Assembly: GCA_963277665.1 (NCBI GenBank)
Contig: OY728122.1
Span: forward strand, 1,549,708,868 to 1,549,772,867
Source of the DNA: Viscum album
Lineage: Eukaryota; Streptophyta; Magnoliopsida; Santalales; Viscaceae
Direction of reading: 5' to 3'
DNA length: 64,000 nucleotides
Positions within the stretch are counted from its first letter, which is position 1; the number at the start of each line of letters is the position of its first letter. Below, piece by piece: positions 41,440 through 52,555 of this stretch. Below the pieces are notes generated by a model. The model made no database searches. It was not told the DNA's origin and saw only the letters and a list, made by a program, of their open reading frames with translations. Position numbers and translations under genes: made by a program.

Positions 41440-42170
41440 AAGATCTTCAACTACTCCCATGAAACTACATCTCTCACTTTCTTTGGATCTATGGACACTC
41501 CTATCTCTGAGATAACATGACCCAAGAAGTGAATCTGGTCAGTCCAAAATAGGAATTTTGAGAGCTAAGCATATATATAATGCTCTCTTAGTGTACTCAA
41601 AATGAGCTCAAGATGAGAAGCATGGTCTTGTTGAGTGTGAGAGTACACCAAGATATCATCCACAAAAAGATACATGAAGGAATACAAGTATGGATGGAAC
41701 ACTCGGTTCATCAGTGCCATGAAAACTACAGGCGCGTTCGTGAGATCGAACGGTATAACTATATACTTGTATAGAATATACCTACTCTGGAAGGGTGTAA
41801 GAGGTATATCAGATGGTCTAACATGAAACTAATGATAACTGGATCTCAAATCAATCTTCGATATCTCCCGAGATCCTTGGAGCTGATAAAAGAGATCATT
41901 GATCCTCGGCAAGGAATATCAGTTCTTGACCATCAACTGGTTCAACATCTAATATTCCACACAAAGCATGAGGGTACCATCTGCCTTATTTAAACATAGG
42001 ACAGGCGAACCCTAAGGAAAAGTACTGGGTCGGATGAAACCCTTCACTTGTGACTCCTCAAACTGATTCTTGAGGTCTCACAACTCAGGTGTAGCCATAC
42101 TATAAGGGGGAATGGACACTGGTACCACTCTTGGCATGAGCTCAATCGAGAAGTATACCTCATGCTTTGG
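41440..42170 (-). pseudogene. Element 1 reverse transcriptase (stops only, frame intact)
   Basis: One reading frame covers the whole domain without a frameshift. Blocks in order: KGFIRPSTFP; GSPVLCLNKADGTLMLCVEY (family: K-x-D-G-x-x-R-x-C-V-D-Y); LPRINDLFYQLQG; ISKIDLRSSYH with the first catalytic Asp; IPFDLTNAPVVFMALMNRVF; LFVDDILVYSHT with the catalytic DD at about 41,652-41,663; LSTLREHYIYA; and HFLGHVISEIGVSIDPKK. Changes from family consensus include V-D-Y to V-E-Y. About six in-frame stops occur, mostly where Gln or Trp is usual. The protein would copy element RNA into cDNA in cytoplasmic particles. Confidence 0.93.
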
Positions 42171-42326
42171 AGGAAACCCTAAAATTTCCACTTAAAAGAA
42201 ATCTATGAAACAATTCATCACTGGAGGAAAATCTTACTTTGAAGTCCCCTATTCATCCTGATTATAACTACTGATTTGGTATGTAACTCCTCCCAACCCA
42301 TGACGCTCTAGGCCCACTTTACTCAC

Positions 42327-42700
42327 CTAGACATCCCATTTTTCTCTATATGGAAAGGATCCACCCTCTGGTGATATGAAACTCACCCTCTGGAGATAAT
42401 AGTCGACGACTTCATTGAAGGGAACTAGCCAGTCCATTTTGAGAATCACATCATAGCTCATCATCTCTAGGACATATAGGTCCCATAAGAAGTGACACCC
42501 TAAAACCTCAAGAGGGCACTCTTTGCATTGACGTACACTAACCGCTCTAGTCCCCAATGGTGTGTCTATAGTCAAATTATCTGCAGAAGAAAAGATAAAG
42601 AGACTATGACTCTCCACAACATCAAAAAATATAAAGAAATGTGTTTCACCAATATCAAAAAGAGCTGAAGATAAAACTGAGGCTACAAAGATTGTACCTC
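42327..42700 (-). pseudogene. Element 1 aspartic protease (altered active site)
   Basis: Minus-strand retropepsin-like domain. The active site reads SALFDIGETHFF (42,648-42,656 encodes D-I-G) where the family has LFD-T/S-G-A-T/S-H-S-F; the Asp is kept but the following residue and the Ala are changed. Downstream, in the same frame (42,327-42,617), come SLFIFSSADNLTIDTPLGTR, VLGCHFLWDLYVLEMMSYDV, ILKMDWLVPFNEVVDYYLQR (family I-L-G-M-D-W-L) and the following V-F-x-x-P-type segment. The Gly of G-M-D-W-L is Lys here. The domain would cut the Gag-Pol polyprotein. Confidence 0.88.
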
Positions 42701-42969
42701 AAACTATAGAGGGGAAGGGATCCTGCTCCTGAAGGGTATGCTCCACTACAGAAGTCTGGCCTGTTCCGGGGCCCTGTGACTCAGCCTAACCACACTAAAC
42801 TCATCCACTCTATTGTCACTGGTAGCCTGGTGACTGACCACCACGACCGCGACCTCAACCTCGGGCTGAACGGCTGGAAGAACTGTTGTTCCCAAACTGG
42901 TGAGAAACTGGAAATGCATATCCTGTGCATGGTGTCATTGAAGAACACCTACTACCATATGTAGGTGAG

Positions 42970-43883
42970 AAGAACTTATAGAAATTCTAAAGATGGCCCA
43001 TCTTGCCGCAAGATCGGCACACCATCGGGTCACTCTGGCACTGGGGCCCAGTATACCTGCTGCTCCCGCATTGGAAGCTTACTACCTGGATGCCTAAAGA
43101 TACATTCTACCCACTCTGATCTCCTCGAGTAGAATCTCTACGAACCTTCATTCTATCAGTAGGAGGAACACTAACTCTGTATGTCGAACTGCCCTGGCTC
43201 ACTACTCCAGAATTCCTCAGATTGCACTCGGTGATCAGCGCCCGGTTGACAATAGTGGATATCGAATTCAACCTAAAGATTTTCACCTGTGATCAGATTT
43301 CATGCCTCATACCATCCTCAAACTTCCACGTGTGAAAAAACTCATCACCTCCTAGAATAATCGTGAAATTTTGTAGCTCAGTAATGCATGACGAGTACTC
43401 CATAACAGAAAGAGTACCCTACTCCAGACTCATAAACTCCCAGTCTTGATCAGCCCTCAAGGTCTTCGAGTAGAATTAATCATAGAATATACGCTGAAAC
43501 TCATCCCAAGTCAGAATCTGTAGGTGTCTGCACTATGAGATCACATCCCACCACCTATTGGTGGAGTCTCAGAGAATATAGTTTGCGAGCTTCTCCCTCT
43601 TTTCTGTAGGTATCTCCAGATGCTCAAAAAATGCTAGCATGGCCTCTAGCCATGACTCTACAGCCTAAGGTCCTCCTTCCTATGAGAAGGTGAGAGGATG
43701 ATGCTGCTAGAAAACATGTGGAAACTCTTCCATCGACGAGGCAGGAGATGGTGCTCTCTGGAAGGTCTGCATCATCCTCATAAAAGCTTCCCTAAACTGC
43801 GCATCGGCTCCTGCAAAAGGTATAACTACTGGTACCAAGGCTGGAACTGTATGAGAATCTGTATGAGGTGCCTTATTGCCCAT
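42970..43883 (-). pseudogene. Element 1 gag (frame intact, several stops)
   Basis: The frame starts at ATG 43,881-43,883 (MGNKAPHTDS) and continues without a frameshift for about 300 codons. Blocks: AVESWLEAMLAFFEHLEIP; KREKLANYIL; TNRWWDVIS; TWDEFQRIFYD; FMSLE-stop-GTLSVMEYSS (family L-x-Q-G-x-x-S-V-x-E-Y); FEDGMRHEI; and a zinc knuckle CRSCGKMGHL...Y (42,978-43,019) whose last Cys is replaced by Tyr. Stops lie after SMEEFPHVF, TFS, GGP, NYIL, DVIS, FYD, SLE and HEI. Those after SLE, HEI and NYIL match Gln or Arg positions. The start could lie further upstream, since the ATG is chosen only as the first in frame. Confidence 0.92.
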
Positions 43884-45316
43884 ATCTAGTGTCTAATAAC
43901 TGTATGGTAGCTAAAGTACAACTGGAGGACGTCTCAGTGGAATAATTCTGAAAGGTCAAAAGCACACCATAGATCAGGATTAACAAAGACTGAGAACACA
44001 AGATTACAAGAGGGGAACAAGATAACGGAACATTCAAGTTGTACAAAACATGACTACATGGCGTGTATAAATACTACACGGTGTGTTCTCTAAAGCAATT
44101 CACATGGGCAAATGCATCTGCCACAACTGGTTGTGTGACGCCCAAACCACACGGCGTGTTTTCCCCACACATAACGTGTACTTGAACTATATTCCCCTAC
44201 CCTAGTCTTCTTACATGGCTATCCCACTTGGTCTTCTTAATACTAGACTATACGGTGTTTATGACCACTAAAAGGCATGTACTAGACAAGGTTTCAACAA
44301 CCCGTGTTGTTAGTTTCACGGTCGGATACACGGTTCCCTCTACACAGCATGCTCCTTGTGAACAAAGCGTGTACTTGAAGGTTTTCCCGGACCTGATTTA
44401 TTCATGACACAGCCAGGTACTTAAGTAACATGGCATGGAATGTGCAAACAAGACAAGGAGTTTATAGTCGATGTTTCATACATCTGTGTCGTCAGTCACA
44501 CGGGTAGACAAATGGACAATAAAAAATGGTGTGTATTCACCATACATTGTGTGTCCCTGAAGAATTTTCACAACCCCGTGTTACATCCCACAAAGTCAGT
44601 GACACAGTTTAAAAACGATAAGACGTGTATTAATAAATTGCAAGCCATGTATTCTGGGTTTTTCTGGGTTGTAGCCACAGAACTGCTCTGAAGCCCATAA
44701 AACAGAGAAAATAAGAATTAAGGTGCCAAATTCCGATCCGTGAGGGCCCATACTTCTCTCGAATCAATGCTTGGCATACCATATATATCATATACAAGGT
44801 AAAAATCATTGATCCACTGAGTTCCGATTCATGTGGGTCCATAACAACTCATGAATTGAAATTTGGCGTTCATCCAAACAAGACCTTACATATAGAAATC
44901 CAATTAAATGTAGGTATTCTATCAAGCATCTATCAAAACAGCATGAATATTTTACACATCATCTATCACATCAACATGAAATCACTAATAAATCCTATAT
45001 GACATTGTAAAAATGCATGACATGTGATTTCTAGCAAGTGCCTATATGATGCATGAGATGGCATACCCTCATCTCATCAGGTTGCAACAGAAATAGAACC
45101 TCAATAAAATCAATAGTAACAATACACATCATGTGAGTCACTCAAGGTGAAATCAAATCAACTATAAAAATTGAAAAACCTGAAACAATTGTAATAAATG
45201 AGGTAGATTGGATTTTCCCTATACATGGGTTCGCTACTCCCGAGAACAGCTTTTTACCAAGTACATATTCCATCCTATCCCTAGCTATAGGCTCCAAACA
45301 GTAAATCAAAAAAAAT
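43884..45316 (-). other. Element 1 5' leader
   Basis: About 1.4 kb between primer site and gag, without a coding frame I recognise. The segment 44,050-44,600 is crowded with imperfect palindromes of the ACACGGCGTGT type. The same motif family occurs in the U3 of both LTRs. Short frames here (44,440-44,691 +, 44,630-44,842 -) show nothing recognisable. Confidence 0.7.
44050..44640. repeat. Dispersed ACACGGCGTGT-type palindromes in the leader
   Basis: Examples: CATGGCGTGTATAA (44,058), ACACGGTGTGTTCT (44,076), CACACGGCGTGTTTT (44,150), ATACGGTGTTTAT (44,251), and several half-motifs such as AACGTGTACTTG (44,173) and AGCGTGTACTTG (44,364). The LTR motifs are ACACGATGTGTACT (39,039), TACACGGCGTGTGCT (39,155), CACACGACGTGTACTT (39,177), TACACGGTGTGTACTTT (47,292) and ACACGACGTGTACTT (47,450). 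Confidence 0.75.
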
Positions 45317-45328
45317 CCTCTGATACCA
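45317..45328 (-). promoter_or_regulatory. Element 1 primer-binding site (tRNA-iMet)
   Basis: The minus strand reads TGGTATCAGAGG three bases inside the 5' LTR end. TGGTATCAGAG is the standard complement to the 3' end of plant initiator tRNA-Met used by many LTR retrotransposons. It fixes the element's orientation. Confidence 0.95.
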
Positions 45329-45331
45329 CGT

Positions 45332-47548
45332 TGTAATGTCCAGGTTCTGGAAGCCACCCAGAGGTTCCCCGTACCCAGTTGGTCACATGGCCTCAATCGC
45401 ATTTCCCTGAATGCCCGAGGATGTCGACTAGCAGTGAGGGCCTTTGGTGTGATAGTGGGGAAACTATGCCCTCATTGGCAGAGTACACAACTGACGTAAA
45501 CAACTCATAACATAGCAGATGTAGTAAATATCCAACAACAGTAAAGAGCGGAAGACAAAAAAAATAAAAAACAATAGCACATATATATGTATGAAATGAT
45601 GCATTATACATATGTCTAGGGAAGCATCCAAACAAGTCACAATGATGAATACAGTACTAAACCAAAGTATGAAAGAAAAACAGATGAGCAACTCCTTAGC
45701 ATCTCAAGCCTCAGCTTGGTCCCATGCTCTCCAGATCTAATGCAAGTCAAGGACCTGGTGGAGATGGGTGATTTAACTTATCTATAACTACAACAATATA
45801 ATCTGTTTGGGCCCAAAAGCATGTCCCAAAAAGGGTGTGAGACTAAATCCTAGTAGGAAACAAGTTGAAGATCTGTGCCTAATAGTCAATGAGTATAAGG
45901 CATGTAAAGTAAATTAAGGAGTAAATAGTAAGTAGTTAACAGGATAATACACAACCGTCATCAACCCTCCGAACAAACAAACAATAGTGGAACAAACAGC
46001 TAACTGCAACCAGGAATCCCTCTGGGAATTACTCACAGCCATCCCCTCTAGTCTTATCCAAGAAGTTCCAACAACCCTCTAGGCAGTACACTCATCCTAA
46101 CCCCACTATTTTGGCCATATGAAATTATAAGAATCTCTGAGGAAGCACACTCAGGAAATTCCCCTTATAGTCTAAGGTAGCCAGGGACTCTTTGAGGAAG
46201 ATCACACAGTCAATTCCCCTTATAGCCCCAAGGTCTAGAGACTCTCTGAGGAATCTCACTCGGTCAATTCCTATTATAGCCTCAGGTCAATCACAGACTC
46301 TCTGAGGAAGCTCACTTGGTCCATTCCTCCTATACCTTGGAGTGGTTTAAGGAAAAATCAAACAAAACAATGACTCTCTGAGGAATCTCACTTCGTCTAT
46401 CCCCTTATAGTCTATAAATATCAAGACTCTTTGGGGAATCTCACTCGGTCTATCCTCCTGTAGTCTATAATATCTAATACTCTATGGGAACCTCACTAGG
46501 TCTATCCTCTATAGTCTATAATGTCCAAGACTCTCTGAGAAAGCTCACTCAGTCTATCCCCTTATAGTCTATAGCACCAGGTTCTCACGGCCTCATGCCA
46601 GTTAGTGCATAATAATGCTATAATGAAAATGTAAACCTACAGAGCTACTTGTTTAACCAGACTACAACATCTCAAACATGTTATAAAAACAACACTCCAT
46701 CCTACGGTCACAAGGCCTGGAAAACAGGTAAACGACCAATAGGATTACAGAACCAAACAGTTGTAAACAAAACAAAGCATGAGTAGAACATCCATGGTAT
46801 AACAATCAACTCAGAACAAGTCCAATTTACCTCTACACAGGCATACAAGCATGGTAGGAAATCAACAGGGTTAATATGGTAAACAAGCAGCACCCCGTTC
46901 AAGGGAATTGGTGGAATTTTCACATAAACTCCATGAAATTGAACGTTAAGGAACAAACCACATAACATTATGATAGGTGATCGATATAATTGAACCACAG
47001 GGCTTGAATCTCATTATAACGTCATAGATCTATAAGAAATCACAAAACGTTCATCCCATGATAACGTGCAAAAGAGGAGGAATTGGAAAATGATGCTCTA
47101 GAAGAAGGAAGAGTATATTTCTTCCGTTACAATGCAATCGAAGGCGGTCGATTCGGCAAACGGATGGAGCCTCGGGGGCTCGGAGAAGTTTCAGCATCGT
47201 ACGACTACTCTTGGTCGAACATGACCTCGAAGAAGATGATTCTGGCGGTTAGACACGAGCCTAGCCTGTTTAAGGAAAAAAAAGGTAAGTACACGGTGTG
47301 TACTTTTTGATTAAATGGCTTGTACAAGGCTATTCCATAATCCACATTAAGCGGCATCCACATCACCCCACACGACCGTGTGTGTTTCCCAAACATAGCT
47401 ATCACATGACCTCGCGTAGCACGAGATTACATAGCTTGTACTCATAAAGTACACGACGTGTACTTAAAATATTTCCAGAAACACCACTTTTCTAAAAAAC
47501 TCCAGAAAAAGGATAAACGTACCTGAAAAGAAGATCCGGGTTCTTACA
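45332..47548 (-). repeat. Element 1 5' LTR
   Basis: The right-hand copy, from TGTAATGTC (45,332) to CTTACA (47,548), 2,217 bp. It agrees with 37,026-39,274 along its whole length, including 'ccctcattggcagagtacacaac' (37,160 and 45,470), the tandem array (46,129-46,577), and the 'aaaagaggaggaattggaaaa' block (38,799 and 47,072). The promoter should lie in its right-hand U3, reading left; I could not pick a TATA box with confidence. Confidence 0.9.
46129..46577. repeat. Tandem ~50-55-bp repeats in element 1 5' LTR
   Basis: Counterpart of 37,856-38,303, with the same unit order and the same long spacer ('ggaaaaatcaaacaaaacaa'). Units carry 'actctctgaggaa.ctcac' and 'ccccttatagtctata'. Confidence 0.85.
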
Positions 47549-50500
47549 CATACTATGTGATTATATTTGTTAAATCATATGGGAAATTAAGAATTTATAA
47601 AACGAATTTATAATTAAATTTGTTGTCACAAAATAATAATATGAATTTTTTCTATGGGATTTGTATCATTAAATACGACATAGGATATTTTATTCATTGA
47701 AATTTTTTAAATTCATTATTTTTCCATAATATGAATATATTACCATTCCATGACTTAAAATATGTTAGCCTACATCATGTTTTAAAAATAGAGCATTTCG
47801 TCATAGATTAAATTTCTCCACATATCATTAAATAAAATATATAATATCACAGGTTATGAAAGAATTATCTTGAATAAAATATGACATATATTTCATAGCA
47901 TTTTAATCATATTTGTAGATTTGACTTTCAAATGTAATATATGATTGATAGTGAATTGACCCGAAACATATCTATTGCAATATATAGTTGTGTCTTAATA
48001 ATAAAATATTATATAAATTGATTTTTATTTTATATTTTATAAATAATTGAATTTAATATTTATAATTTTTTTGTAAATTAAAATAAAATGTATTTCGGGG
48101 ACATTAATCAAATTTTAATTAGTATTAATATAATTTAATTATATTTAGTCTACAATTACATAATCAAACATATATGAAATTTATAATAAATATAATTTCA
48201 TTATATGAAATATTAGAATAAAAAACTAAATTTTGCAAAATTATACATGAAACCTTATGAAATAAATAATATGGTTATTTATTAACCGTTAGGGATAATT
48301 TATTAGGAGTTTATACAATAAAAATATTGAAAAATAAGGTTTATATAATTAAATAATTAATTTCGCATAAATAATTAATTTGAATTTTTATAATAGAAGA
48401 CTTATTTTGGGATATTATTTAAACCTCATAAAAATAGTTTTAATGATTTATTTGATCTATTTTGAAATAATATAATTTCTATGATATATGGAATGTGTTA
48501 ATAGTTTGTACCATATAGACTAGATTATAAAATGTTTATAATTTATAAAATAACTTATATTTTAAGAAAAATGCCATAATGAATAATAATATATGAATAT
48601 ATTAGGAAATTAATATAATGTGTTTATATTCTGGATTATATATTATTTATAAGATAAATAAAAAATATAAGGTTTTTTTTATTATCTTTTATTTTTGAAT
48701 AGTTTATAAGTGTTTATATCATGTATAAATGTTTAAAATGTTCATTTATTTAATGTTATTATCCTTTTACATTCGTGGATAATTTTTTTTAATTTTTTTG
48801 ATATGTGTATTCTTTAGTTTCATTTGTTAAAATATTTTTTTAAAATTTTATTTTTATTCATTACATCCTAACTATGACTACATAAGTTTTAGTATTTCTT
48901 CACTGTGACCACTGTTTGAAATTAATTTTATTGCAATTAGATGAGTTGTTAAATATCTTTTATACTTATTTGTTGTCATAGTTCTACTAAAATGGTAAGT
49001 CCCTTATATAAATTATCCTCTCGGAGATGGTACTATCGTTTGGAATCCCACTAGTTGTATGGATTATAACTTGTTATATAATGGTGGGGGAAGATTTTAT
49101 TTCACTCTGAGATTAATCATGTTGAGATTTTTTATTTCATATAATTACAATACATTAAATAAAACATTTAATTACCTTATCCATGAGATTAATTTTTTTA
49201 TGTGAATTATATATGGATTTTATTTTAGGTGAGTAACATAAATTGTGGTTTCTTTATTGATTTACTCATAAATATGTCTTAAACATATTAATTTTTCGGA
49301 AAAAATAGGATTACAAATCGAAATAATCAGACAAATGTTTATATAAAAGATATAATATGGGATACGATAGTGAAATTAAATCACCATTAAAATAACATGT
49401 TTTAAATTCTGAATATATAAAACACAAGTCAATACCTGAATAATTCAATTGGGTAGTTTTTTATTATAGTTTGTCCATGGATTATTTTTTACATGGAATG
49501 GTGGGAATAGATAACTATAAAATTAGGTAACCAAATACCATTATGACATTTATTGTACACATAACTGGGAAACCCTATAAGTTAGGAAAATTGAATAATT
49601 GGAATACTTCAATGATAGAAAATATTCCTCAGTCATCATCATAACCATTATTTCTTTGAAATAAGGGAATATATTAAAATCTATAAAAAAAATATTCCAT
49701 GAACATATTTATATTTGAATATTTTCAGAAATATTCATTAAAATCATCTTTGAAAAAATATATATAATTATAGTATAAATAATCTTCAGTTAAATCCTCC
49801 AAGTGAATTGTCTTTGAATATTCATATAATTACCAAATCCACACAATGTACACCATAATAATTTAAAAACATTATATAATAAATATATAAACAATTTTCA
49901 AAATCACATACCTTAGAAAAGGATGTATAATCTATCATAAATAATGATTGATTATTCATCAACCATTGCTCTGATAATATGTAAGTCTATGTTTATAAGA
50001 AATATTTTATTCCTTAATAAAATATATAATTTCTTTATATTTTATAAGGTTTCTCCCATTCATTAAAGTGTTATAATTTTCTGAATATGAAGTAAACTTG
50101 ATTAAAAAAAATAAAAACATAAAAGTTCCATGATTTTCTAAATACTCAATACATATGATTTTATCATCATCTCTTACTATAAATGTAAGAGTTCATACGT
50201 AATACGTAAGGGTAGAACAGAACCACACAATGTGCATATAAAAGTATCTTATATGATTACATAAAAGTAAATAATAAATTCACTATAATATATAGTATTT
50301 GTCTCCTTATAATGTATCAACATGTAAGAGTTATCTCATTAGTCATAATCGATATGTAAGAGACATTACCATAGTCAGAATTAATAAAAATGATTTTTTT
50401 CCTATAAGAATCAATATATAAGTCTTTTAATTAAAAGTATATTTCAATTAATCAAATGATAGAGTCTTGTAATAGGTAATAATTTTTTTCCACTTTTAAA

Positions 50501-52150
50501 CCAGAGAAATATATTTTATTAACATATGAGTGTAAACATTTGAAACATTATATAGATACATTTTTTGACATCCAAAAATTCTCAATCAATGTTATCTCAT
50601 ATATATGAATCATATATTTAAAAAATATCAAATAAAAATATATTTCATTCATATGTAATATTATTCTTTTTTGAAAAATAATCCCCTAATACAATTTCTA
50701 ATAACTTCTCCAGACCTAAAATCCTGTACATTGGGATTTTATTAAACATAATTTTGGAAATAATAATAATAAATCTATAGTAATTATACAAATTATTAAT
50801 AAATAATAAAAATGAATAATAATAAATAATTATAATGAAATTCTAATTATCAAAGAATATAAATCAATGTTATTGGGAATATTTAAAACATATAAATCAA
50901 TAGGAGAGGTAAAATTTAATTATCAAAACATAATATAGTGGGATGGATTCTACCACTTACATGTTGATATCCAGCCACCCAAACTGACACCACATTACAA
51001 GCTATATCAAGGACACACCATTATGTATTACTAAGGTAGAAAGATGAAACACTTTTAAAACTCTCTCATTCATTACAGACGGAACAAAAATATTCCCCTA
51101 AAATAACATTCAATACTGAATATCCTTGAATACCACCCCTAATGAGAATCTCCCCAGATGTTATGTTAATGTCAAATATCCATCCCAATTCAACCTATAT
51201 TGATTCCTATACTCGATAAAGTATTGTTATTTGGACCATCATCTATTATTGGAAATATCAATAACTAAATGTATTTTATATCAAGAAGATATTAAACACG
51301 ATCTTTTATCACTCTCTATGTATCACTAAACTCATGAGGTACGTTATCAGAATAGTTCCTACTGGGTTCACCTATTACCAAAATCACCATCCCTATTTTA
51401 TATAATATATTGAATTCATTTTCATTTAAAAACAATATCCACCACCACTGACACATGTTTGTTTCACATAGATAGACGATATAGCTCGATTTAATTTTTT
51501 TATTAAAGACCAAAAAGTGTTCAGTAATGAGTTAATGCCACTATATCTTCAAAGAAAACATCACCAAAACTATGTTAGGATCATAAGTAGCATACCTACT
51601 CACATTTAAATTTATTTAATGTCTCTCATATGACATCACCTCTTGATACTGCATCAAAAAAATTTGAACAAAGATTAAAATAAACATAGAAAACCTAAAA
51701 ATGACCCATTATTTCAACAAATGAAGAACTAAAGAACTAATCAGCTTCTTCATGTGGTAATCAAAAATTTCTTGATACATACTAGTGGATATATAGGCCA
51801 AAAATATTTTTAATCAATTACATCAATGGGGATTAAATCTTGTAGAAATTAAAAATAAACCACTTTTAATATCATACAAGATCAAGGAAACTATAGATTT
51901 TATTATCATTATTGGGATCTGCATAAGTGATAATCACCTAAATATATTAAGCTACCACTAAAAATACATTCCAATTAAAAATATTCTTATGAAAATTCAC
52001 CTCAATGATCTAAATCATTAACATTAATGTCCCACTGTAGAGATTATTTCATTATAGAACATTTAAAATCAATTTCATAGGCTCACTATGATCCTATTAT
52101 AATATTGAATTCACTAGGAAGTCTTTGAAAAAAAAGACTATGAAATTATA
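47549..52150. other. AT-rich DNA, mostly without recognisable content
   Basis: From 47,549 to about 50,900 I see no feature. From about 50,940 the sequence is somewhat richer in C on the + strand, like the decayed integrase and RNase H parts of elements 2 and 3. Since an RT relic follows at 52,250-52,450, this probably holds the remains of RNase H and integrase of element 4, but I could not identify a motif. Confidence 0.4.
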
Positions 52151-52249
52151 AAACAACTAAATGAACAAAATTTTCATGAAGCGCATTAATGTATTTAGTA
52201 TATTCATAAAACCAATTTTTTTACACAAAGACAAAGTGTTTATAAAGAT

Positions 52250-52450
52250 CCCTAAAAAATATATTATATTTCTTCCTCCTTCATGTCATATTGTTATATA
52301 TCGAAAAAATTTACTTTTGAGAACCAAAATTCTCCCTTCAAATAATGGAATATATAATTATTCCCAGGAATGATATAATGGGTTTTCACAGTCACCTAGT
52401 TCATCCATTGATAATCTATGCACAACCTAATAGAACTTTCTCACTTTATA
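52250..52450 (-). pseudogene. Element 4: Ty3/gypsy RT relic
   Basis: The minus strand reads RLCIDYQWMN, then after one stop VTVKTHYIIPGNNYIFHYLK, GEFWFSKVNFFDI and, after another stop, QYDMKEEEI. It lines up with the family sequence R-x-C-I-D-Y-R-x-L-N-x-V-T-x-K-N-x-Y-P-x-P-x-I-D-D-L-F-x-x-L-x-G-A-x-x-F-S-K-I-D-L. The first catalytic Asp position reads Asn (KVNFF for KIDLR). Its upstream part (protease, gag) is missing because the 3' LTR of element 3 begins about 100 bp to the right. It is therefore a separate, older element from element 3. Confidence 0.75.
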
Positions 52451-52555
52451 GAGAACATCATTAAAGAACCTTAAAGAATTAAATTGAGATGGATAAAATC
52501 ATTTTGCAATAGTACATCAATATAAAACCACAAATATTATAACTCATAAGGTTCT

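Larger units (their letters stand above)
37026..47548 (-). mobile_element. Element 1: structurally complete Tekay-like Ty3/gypsy retrotransposon
   Basis: A 10.5-kb minus-strand element with all structural parts: 5' LTR (45,332-47,548), tRNA-Met primer site, a 1.4-kb leader, gag, protease, RT, RNase H, integrase with chromodomain-like tail, polypurine tract and 3' LTR (37,026-39,274). LTR ends read TGTA/TTACA on the + strand. By eye the LTRs agree at roughly four of five positions, making it much younger than elements 2 and 3. It stands out from its surroundings by higher GC. Flanking pentamers CATTA (37,021-37,025) and CATAC (47,549-47,553) are only a partial target-site match. Every coding domain has stops, so it is non-autonomous. 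The Tekay/Del assignment rests on the tail motif, LTR size and primer. Confidence 0.93.

Noticed and set aside
37021..47553. Target-site duplication of element 1 (CATTA / CATAC)
   Set aside because: Only the first three of five bases agree, which is too weak to call, though mutation after insertion could explain it.
51316..51513. 65-codon minus frame next to the element 4 RT, as a possible RNase H or integrase
   Set aside because: No catalytic or zinc-binding motif can be read, so position alone is not enough.
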